A stretch of DNA of 64,000 nucleotides from assembly GCA_026874595.1 (NCBI GenBank), contig CM049317.1, positions 36,858,401-36,922,400 of the forward strand. The letters run 5' to 3'. Shown here piece by piece: positions 57,477 through 64,000 of this stretch. A model generated the notes under the pieces. That model was not told where the DNA came from. It worked only from the letters and a program-made list of their open reading frames with translations, and ran no database searches. The stretch comes from Sipunculus nudus (Eukaryota; Annelida; Sipuncula; Golfingiida; Sipunculidae). The position numbers were made by a program, and so were the translations under genes. Every line of letters starts with the position of its first letter. Position 1 is the first letter of the stretch.

Positions 57477-60400
57477 GCTGTTTAAAAAATATATTATACT
57501 GTGTGAGGGTCACTCATCAAGCAAATGTGATCCTCAAGCTTGTTTGTTTTCTGAGTGCATTAGATAAAATAACCAATTTATTGATGAACGTGTTAATTAA
57601 AATGAAGAGTGTCAGGAAAGAAAGGCACAATGTTTTTACCCAATCCTATGTCGAAATACAAGTAAATTACTCTGAAGTTTTAACTATTTTAGTTTAAGAA
57701 CACGAGTCCTCACTGGCAAACAGTGTTTTAACTTCATGAAACCTAAAAAGGATCTGCTGAATTGTAATACTGCAGCTCATGGTGCTTTAGAAACCTAAAA
57801 TATTTGACACATGGATTTAATTAAAATACCTATGCCGCTAAGCAATCTGCCTAAACAAGTCCAATACGTTAAATCACGCTATCCCATTCGAAGTTGTAAC
57901 TGGTGGGTGGTACGTTATATCATTATCATATTTTCCCCTACCTCCTTTAGAACCAAGCTTGAAACACCCTCAAACCTATTATTATTGGTAAGGAAATAAA
58001 ATTCAATGTTTTTCCTAACACTCAATTAGACAATTGTGTATGATTATACAGTAATCAGATTTATATTATTATGCAATGATCTGATTCTATAGTACATCGT
58101 ATAATTTATTAGGCGCGCAAAATAAGTTGAATTCGCGAATATATATACCAAATAACAAAATGGCTTTTAAAATATATCCATTATATTGGAAATGGAAATG
58201 CATGGAAATGTATCTCTCTGTCGTGTCTGTATTCTACTCCAATTTGAATATCACTGTCTTGTCTGTAAGCAAATAAAGATAGTTTAGGTGAGGTGAGGTA
58301 TTGTCCTGAAAACGGGCTGTGAAATTTTCTGTAATGGTCTGAGATATTGGAAGTGAGTTAGATCTTTACAAGACTAATAACAATCAAAAAACCAGAAGTT
58401 TTGTTAGTGTTCATAACATAACTAAATGGTCTGCCTTGAATGTGTTTCTGATCGATCTTTTTATAAACTTTTAAATATTCATAACAGATTAAATGTTTGA
58501 TTTATTATTGGCGTACAGTGAACACTAAGGCCCCAGTTTGTTCATACACAATTCAGTGAAATAATGTTAAAATAATCTGGAGTACACTATAACATATAGT
58601 TTTTATGGGATGGGTTAAAACGTTAAAGGCTCTGTTAACAAACATTTTGTGCTAAGGAACTGACATTTGTCTATAGGAGGAACTGGATTATACATTTATT
58701 AGTTTATGCGGTTTTGTCTAAATATTGGCTCCTGTATATTTCAATATTGATTTTTACAAACGTTTATTTCAAAACTTTGATGGATGAAAAATGCGGGCCA
58801 TATAACTCTTAAAACCAGCAGGGCTGACCGAACAACAATACTGATTTTTCTATTATTGTCATTTTAATTTTTATTCCTAGTAACCTCAGTGAGAATGAAT
58901 TCTATTTTAACTGCAATCTATATCCAAACAATTATTATTTTCACGATGATGAGTGCACTTCTTTTGCAAATAAGCTGAGCGTTAGGAAATGCTTCATGTA
59001 AGTCAAATACTTTTGTTTTGTTTAGCATATGTTCCACATTGTATATTGAGGTAGGGGTAAGAAAAGGGCAGTTTATTTTCATTTTAAATAGGAATTTTTT
59101 TTGGTCACTGACACCTACAAGGAATTCTTGTACTTCTTAATTCTTGAACTAAACCTTCAATTACTGCCACTATTGTGTGTTTGTTGGAGCTATAAATATC
59201 TAACCCGAATACTGCACCTAATAACCACTATAATTTTGCTTTACATTGTGATCTTAAATGATGGGGACCATGTCTTTAAAAGATTCCAATTAAAATCATA
59301 GGTTTATTATTCAAAATAACGGATATACCGATGAAGTTGGCCGCCTAAAACAAGTGTTATATTTCACTTCATAGTTGAAAATGTCTATCCTACATTTAAC
59401 AACTGATTTGTTACATGAGGTTACGCATGAAATATAATAAAACTGAACCGTTACTGCCAAAATCTGCACAGGGTTTATTTTTGACACAACACTTCCATGA
59501 TTATGAATAAATTGGGGAAAAGTGGTGGTCATTATTTAAAACGAGAAATCCACATTCATATTCTTTACATTTAAATTAATTTGTTATTTAAAACATGCCG
59601 GACTTTATCAGAGTAATATTTGGCAGTTCAGGTTTATGAAAGGGAGCAGAGATAATTTTTTTTAATGTAATTGAAAGGTAACAGGAAAATTGGCCCCATA
59701 AAAAGATGTATAAACAATGTGTAGCCACTCTTTTTTTCTAATTAATCTTATTATATATTTACTTCTGTTACTTCTGTGGCAAGATACTGTTGGCAAATAA
59801 AGTTGATATAATTTAAAAAAAGGCGACATATACATAAATGTATATACGTGTGTGTGTGTTAAAATACGAATTCAAACCGTAAGCAACCTTCATTAAAATA
59901 TTTTACGAAATTCTGAACGTTTATCAAAACATGATTTATCATTTGAGAACTAATTTCATGATTTCGCTTACACCAGTCATTGATATTTTGCGAAAGAATA
60001 ATATATGCCCTTAACAATAGCAAGTATGGTTGCTATACACCTGCTTGCACAGGTCCAAATATGAAATTAACGTAACATCAGAAAGCTTGGTTAGGGAAAC
60101 GTTCTGCTGGATAGTATGAACAATTCAATTAATGTATTCATTACCGAATTGATAACCATACAGTTTACAAAAAGTAATGAGGGGTCAAAAAGCGGGACCA
60201 TATCACAAGGGACAATCTTCAAATGTTAAAGAGCAATAAATGTACAAACCCATGTTCTCAATGCTGAGTATCATATCACCGGATGTCTTGCCTGCATTAA
60301 AACCTTAGATAACCCCGTTGCTCAGAACTAACCTACAGAAGTCAAATAGGGTGCACGGCCACCAAAGTAACGGGCATCAAGTTTATTGTACTGCAGTGCC

Positions 60401-60765
60401 TTAATTTATGTAGAATCCTTCTTTAAAGCAATTAATTCAAGCAGAATACTACACCTGATTAGCAAACTGACTGTCTCAAAGTACTACTGATTATGTCAAT
60501 AACTTGAATGTATACATAAACACTACAATTTTAGCATTGTCAATCTACCAAAAACACCAGCCAATTAAATCATATGATCCAGACAGCCTCTTTCTTCAAT
60601 TATCAACAGACAGTGTAACAAATAATTAGTCACTTCATTCCGTGTTGGATAACAATGTGTCCCGGAGATCTCTAAAATTAATACCTGAAAATATTAAAAT
60701 AAAAAAAAAATGTTACGTACAATGAATGGTTTGCGGACTTATTTGACAGCTTAAATGAGCTGCTC
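57475..60765. other. Non-coding stretch, nothing recognised
   Basis: About 3.3 kb of AT-rich sequence. Only short open frames, without motifs. Confidence 0.4.
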
Positions 60766-60768
60766 AAG

Positions 60769-61128
60769 TCAAGAGGACACAAATGTCGGATTACCCAGCA
60801 TATCTATTTCATTTTCCTGACCTGCTCCAACAGTACAACTGGCCCAATATCCTCCTGTTTTACGACAACTTTCGGTAGGGAAAGGCAAAGGAAATCCACT
60901 CCCTAGATGGGTGAGCCCAAGATAGAACTGCACGACATGCAAGCCTGTGTCATTTTGAGTAGAAAACAAGCACAGCAAACAGTCTGCCCTACCAACAAAT
61001 TGGGCGAATAGGACCCATTGGTCAAAACACACATTAATCGGAGCAACGGCATATATGTACCTCATGGCAGTACCAACAAGCCGGCTTCTTGAGCTGTTGT
61101 CCACAATGTCACTCGGACATGTATCATT
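60769..61128 (-). other. Open segment (119 codons), possible exon or decayed ORF, product not recognised
   Basis: The minus strand is open between TGA at 61131-61129 and a stop at 60771-60769. It reads SDIVDNSSRSRLVGTAMRYI, FDQWVLFAQFVGRADCLLCL, FSTQNDTGLHVVQFYLGLTH and LPFPTESCRKTGGYWASCTV. It is rich in Phe, Trp, Gly and Cys (five or more Cys) and unlike random translation of AT-rich DNA, which suggests real coding ancestry for an extracellular-type domain. The apparent start codon in the open frame is GTG, so no true initiation is implied. I cannot name the family. Confidence 0.35.
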
Positions 61129-61129
61129 T

Positions 61130-61945
61130 CACTCAGCACTAGTCCACTTATCTATTACTCTTCAAACTTGCACTGACATACCAACTCATCAGAATAGTTT
61201 GATGCCAGGATGTAGCATTAATCCAATTCTTTTGCTTTCCGTCTTCATATCTGGGAGTTGTAACTCAAGAAATATTTTCAAGTGACTGATATTCTCAATA
61301 TGAGATAGGTCAAAGAAAATTTAAAAAATCTGCCAATAACCAAAGGGCAAGGAAGAAAAAATGGCTGCTTGGGTCCCTAGAGGTCCCTTGATCGCTCAAT
61401 GAAGCTCGACACACACGATGTTAGAATGATCATAACTGTAGTCTCCAAATATATCATAGCACTTTTGTAAGGAATTAAAACTATTCTCATTTGATAAACG
61501 TATTAAAATTGGTCAAATAATATACTTTACAGCTAAAGTTGATTTTAAACTTTTATCGCTCATTGACAATCCACCAGTAATTATCAAGGCATGTAAAGTG
61601 AACTGAAATTTCCAAACAGTAATTCCTGTACCTTTATATGAGAAGCGCCTTCCATTTTGAGGGACAGAGGTCACTGGAATATTGTTATTACAGTGTCAGA
61701 GAGATATCACACAGTCAACGAAAATTATAATATTTAACATGGATATTGTTTCGATAGTTGTCTGTCTTGATGATTTCTTAATAGTAGCCCCGTTACAAGC
61801 AGGATTACTTAGGAACCTAGGATTCGAGATAAGTTGAGGCAAGGTATGCAGACCGAATACACGGTAAGTATTTCTTTCGCTTGAAATTTGATATTTCCGG
61901 AATCAAGCCTTTAGCGCATGAAAACTTATACTGAAAGACAGGAGG
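61130..61945. other. Non-coding stretch, nothing recognised
   Basis: No coding or repeat signal I can support. Confidence 0.4.
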
Positions 61946-61949
61946 AAGC

Positions 61950-62295
61950 ACCTCACCGGCGCGCACCCCACTGGCAGCACCTCGCTTGACTGCGCCTCGC
62001 TGACCAGTACCTCGCTGGATAGTACCTCGCTGGACAGCACCTCACTGGATAACATCACACTGGCAGCACATCACAAGGCAGTAGCTCACTAAGCAGCAGC
62101 TCACTTGGCAGCAGCTCACTGGGCAGCACCTCGCCGGGAAACACCTCGCTGGACAGCACCTCACTTGGCAGCAACTCCCTGGCAAGCAACTCGCTGGACA
62201 GCAACTCGCTCGGCATCACCCCGGTGGCAGCACCTCACTGGCAGCACTTAACTAGAATCACCTTCCACGCAGCTCCTCGCAGGACAGCAATTCGG
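61950..62295 (+). repeat. 15-bp minisatellite, about 20 copies
   Basis: Consensus CACCTCGCTGGACAG, in near-perfect 15-bp register with occasional 14-bp units. Variants include TAGCTCACTAAGCAG, CAGCTCACTTGGCAG, CAACTCGCTGGACAG and CACCTCACTGG-CAG. It is much GC-richer than the surroundings. The 15-bp unit keeps one reading frame (for example TSLDS or AAPRW pentapeptides), but the 14-bp units and stops break it. Confidence 0.9.
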
Positions 62296-62464
62296 GTAGC
62301 GACAACTCTCTGAACTACGGCGGACGGCACTTCCGGTCTCTGCAGGCTCCACACTGTGTTTTTCCCCAAAACTCGTATGCACGTCGTTTAACACCCTTCT
62401 ACCCTGGAGGTTTATTTATATTCATAAGACCAAAAGTAAGCCTCGCCTGCTTTTTCTACTATGG

Positions 62465-62467
<3 letters not shown>

Positions 62468-62541
<74 letters not shown>
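62468..62541. repeat. (TA)n microsatellite
   Basis: About 37 TA units. Confidence 0.97.
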
Positions 62542-62544
<3 letters not shown>

Positions 62545-64000
62545 TGAGCACGCTGAATACTAAATATAATACTCTGGCCGGCGAGTCAATTAATACAAAA
62601 ATACAGCTTACCCGATAGAGCTAACCTGAGAAATAAAAACATGACACGATCAGTTTCGTGACTCGTGCGGCTGGCATCTTTGCAATAACCGTTTGGCCTT
62701 CCTCGTCTAGCATTCATTAAATTGTTGTGTCACTGGTATAAACATATGACAAGAATTCACCCGTGTACCCCAATGCCACGTTTTCCTACCTAAAAAGAGG
62801 ATCCCGTCACTTTCTACCAGGCGTTCTTTAATTAAATGTTGTTTATGTGTCGGTATTTTTCAAGACAACCTATGTCGATTCTTAGGCTATTTAGCTTGCG
62901 GCTTGGAATGTGCTACAATAAAGCAATTACTGAATATAATTCGCATTGTACCATTTTATGCAGCGAGGCAGATATTAAAACAGATTTAAGCCTTAAAATC
63001 TTATTAATCTTTGCCTTGTTTGCAACAAGATCAAACTTAATAACTTACTATTTACCCTAGCACATTACTATGCACTCAAACAAAGTTGAATTGGTGTACA
63101 TCGTGTGACGTTTGATTTTTAGGTTGTATCACTTATGGACTGATTAGCTCCTTCCTGAAGGGCAAGCTACATTTAAGAGGTATCAATGAATTTCACGAAC
63201 ACAGACGAGGGAAGGCTAACTTGTAAAGAAATTTGCCCTGCTATTCCCTGCCAGATCATAAAATAATGCCAATTCTACAAGCGCGAACTTTGGGTGCTTG
63301 AACACCTTGTCTGCTCTGTCATATGGGTAGTGCTCTCTACCTTTAGTCTCTCCCCTCTAATGGGTCAACCCGCTCCGGTCTTCACTATGATAAACCCTCA
63401 GTTCTCCCGATCCTCCCTTTATTCTAACCATGACTCCCAAAGTCGGGATGTTTCACGGCGCCTGAAATATGGGTTATCCGATGATTCAATAAAATGCTGG
63501 GAGAATGACAAAGCACAATAAACCAATCGCTAAACAAACAAACACTACAGATAATCTCGACTGATGCAACTTCCGGCTCCAATCATGCATAATGCATTGC
63601 ATTTTATAATAGATAAATGGCCTAGAAATTTATTAATGGGGCACAGGGATTGTTGATTAGAAATGGCATGTGACAGCTATGGCATTAAAAATGATGCTAA
63701 ATAGCCTCAGTATCCACCAGACACACCAGTGCACATTAAATATGACTTGGTGAACAGTTAGAGGATAACGTAGTGGTCTTATGCCCGTCATCTAGAGTAG
63801 ATAATTTCCTCATGGAATGACAGTCAACACGCGGAAGAAAAACTTCGCCAGTAAGGATTATCCTCACTAAAACCTTTCTAGTAATGATTGACAGATTGTA
63901 CCCCAACGTCATTCAAGGGATGGCATCTACATGTAATATACTTGTTTTCTTCGTGCGTGAAGGACAGGACATAAGTCTGTATTTAAGTCTGAGGATTTTT
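62545..64000. other. Non-coding stretch, nothing recognised
   Basis: Open frames at 62836-63060 and 63294-63521 (+) have no motif I recognise. Confidence 0.4.

Noticed and set aside
61950-62295. CRISPR array
   Set aside because: Units are contiguous 15-bp repeats without unique spacers, in a eukaryotic context without cas genes.

Overview
The window is eukaryotic and AT-rich. It has no operons, no rRNA or tRNA gene I can support, and no long host coding region. Most of it is non-coding DNA with many (TA)n, (TAA)n and poly-C/poly-G tracts and decayed mobile elements. The mix of L1-like and CR1/L2-like LINEs, a DIRS-type retrotransposon, a Merlin DNA transposon, tRNA-derived SINE pieces and IgGFc-binding-domain relics suggests a marine invertebrate. 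A mollusc or other lophotrochozoan is my inference; nothing seen fixes the species.

Layout. Positions 1-1.6 kb hold a decayed L1-like LINE (endonuclease start plus ORF1, minus strand) cut by the left edge. At 2.4-3.2 kb and again at 15.6-20.6 kb lies a duplicated gene segment containing the 3' end of an IgGFc-binding (FCGBP-like) exon with a shared GTGAGT donor; a third copy of that exon end is at 53.2-53.4 kb. A CR1-like LINE is at 5.0-6.0 kb, next to TAATCG-rich repeat blocks and a 255-bp tandem duplication (6.2-6.75 kb). A broken DIRS-like retrotransposon (RT, RNase H, tyrosine recombinase) fills 9.0-11.75 kb. From 12 to 26 kb there are dispersed repeats, an L1 ORF1 scrap, two more CR1/L2 pieces, a poly-C minisatellite, a SINE and a trinucleotide hairpin. 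A hAT-like non-autonomous element (27.06-28.08 kb) sits inside a larger inverted-repeat pair (26.6-28.9 kb). From 29 to 47 kb there is mostly unrecognised DNA with a ~140-bp diverged tandem repeat (33.3-34.2 kb) and small duplications. Another LINE 3' piece is at 47.8-48.5 kb.

The best-supported gene is an intact 423-codon Merlin (IS1016/ISXO2-like) transposase at 50762-52033 (minus). It lies in a structurally complete 3143-bp transposon at 49717-52859, with 28-bp terminal inverted repeats and an exact 8-bp target duplication (GATGGGTC). It is the only long uninterrupted recognisable coding sequence. The last 10 kb hold an array of GGTCACTA motifs, two open segments I cannot name, and a 15-bp minisatellite at 61.95-62.29 kb.

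Apart from the transposase, every recognisable coding sequence here is broken by frameshifts or stops. All of them, transposase included, lie on the minus strand.
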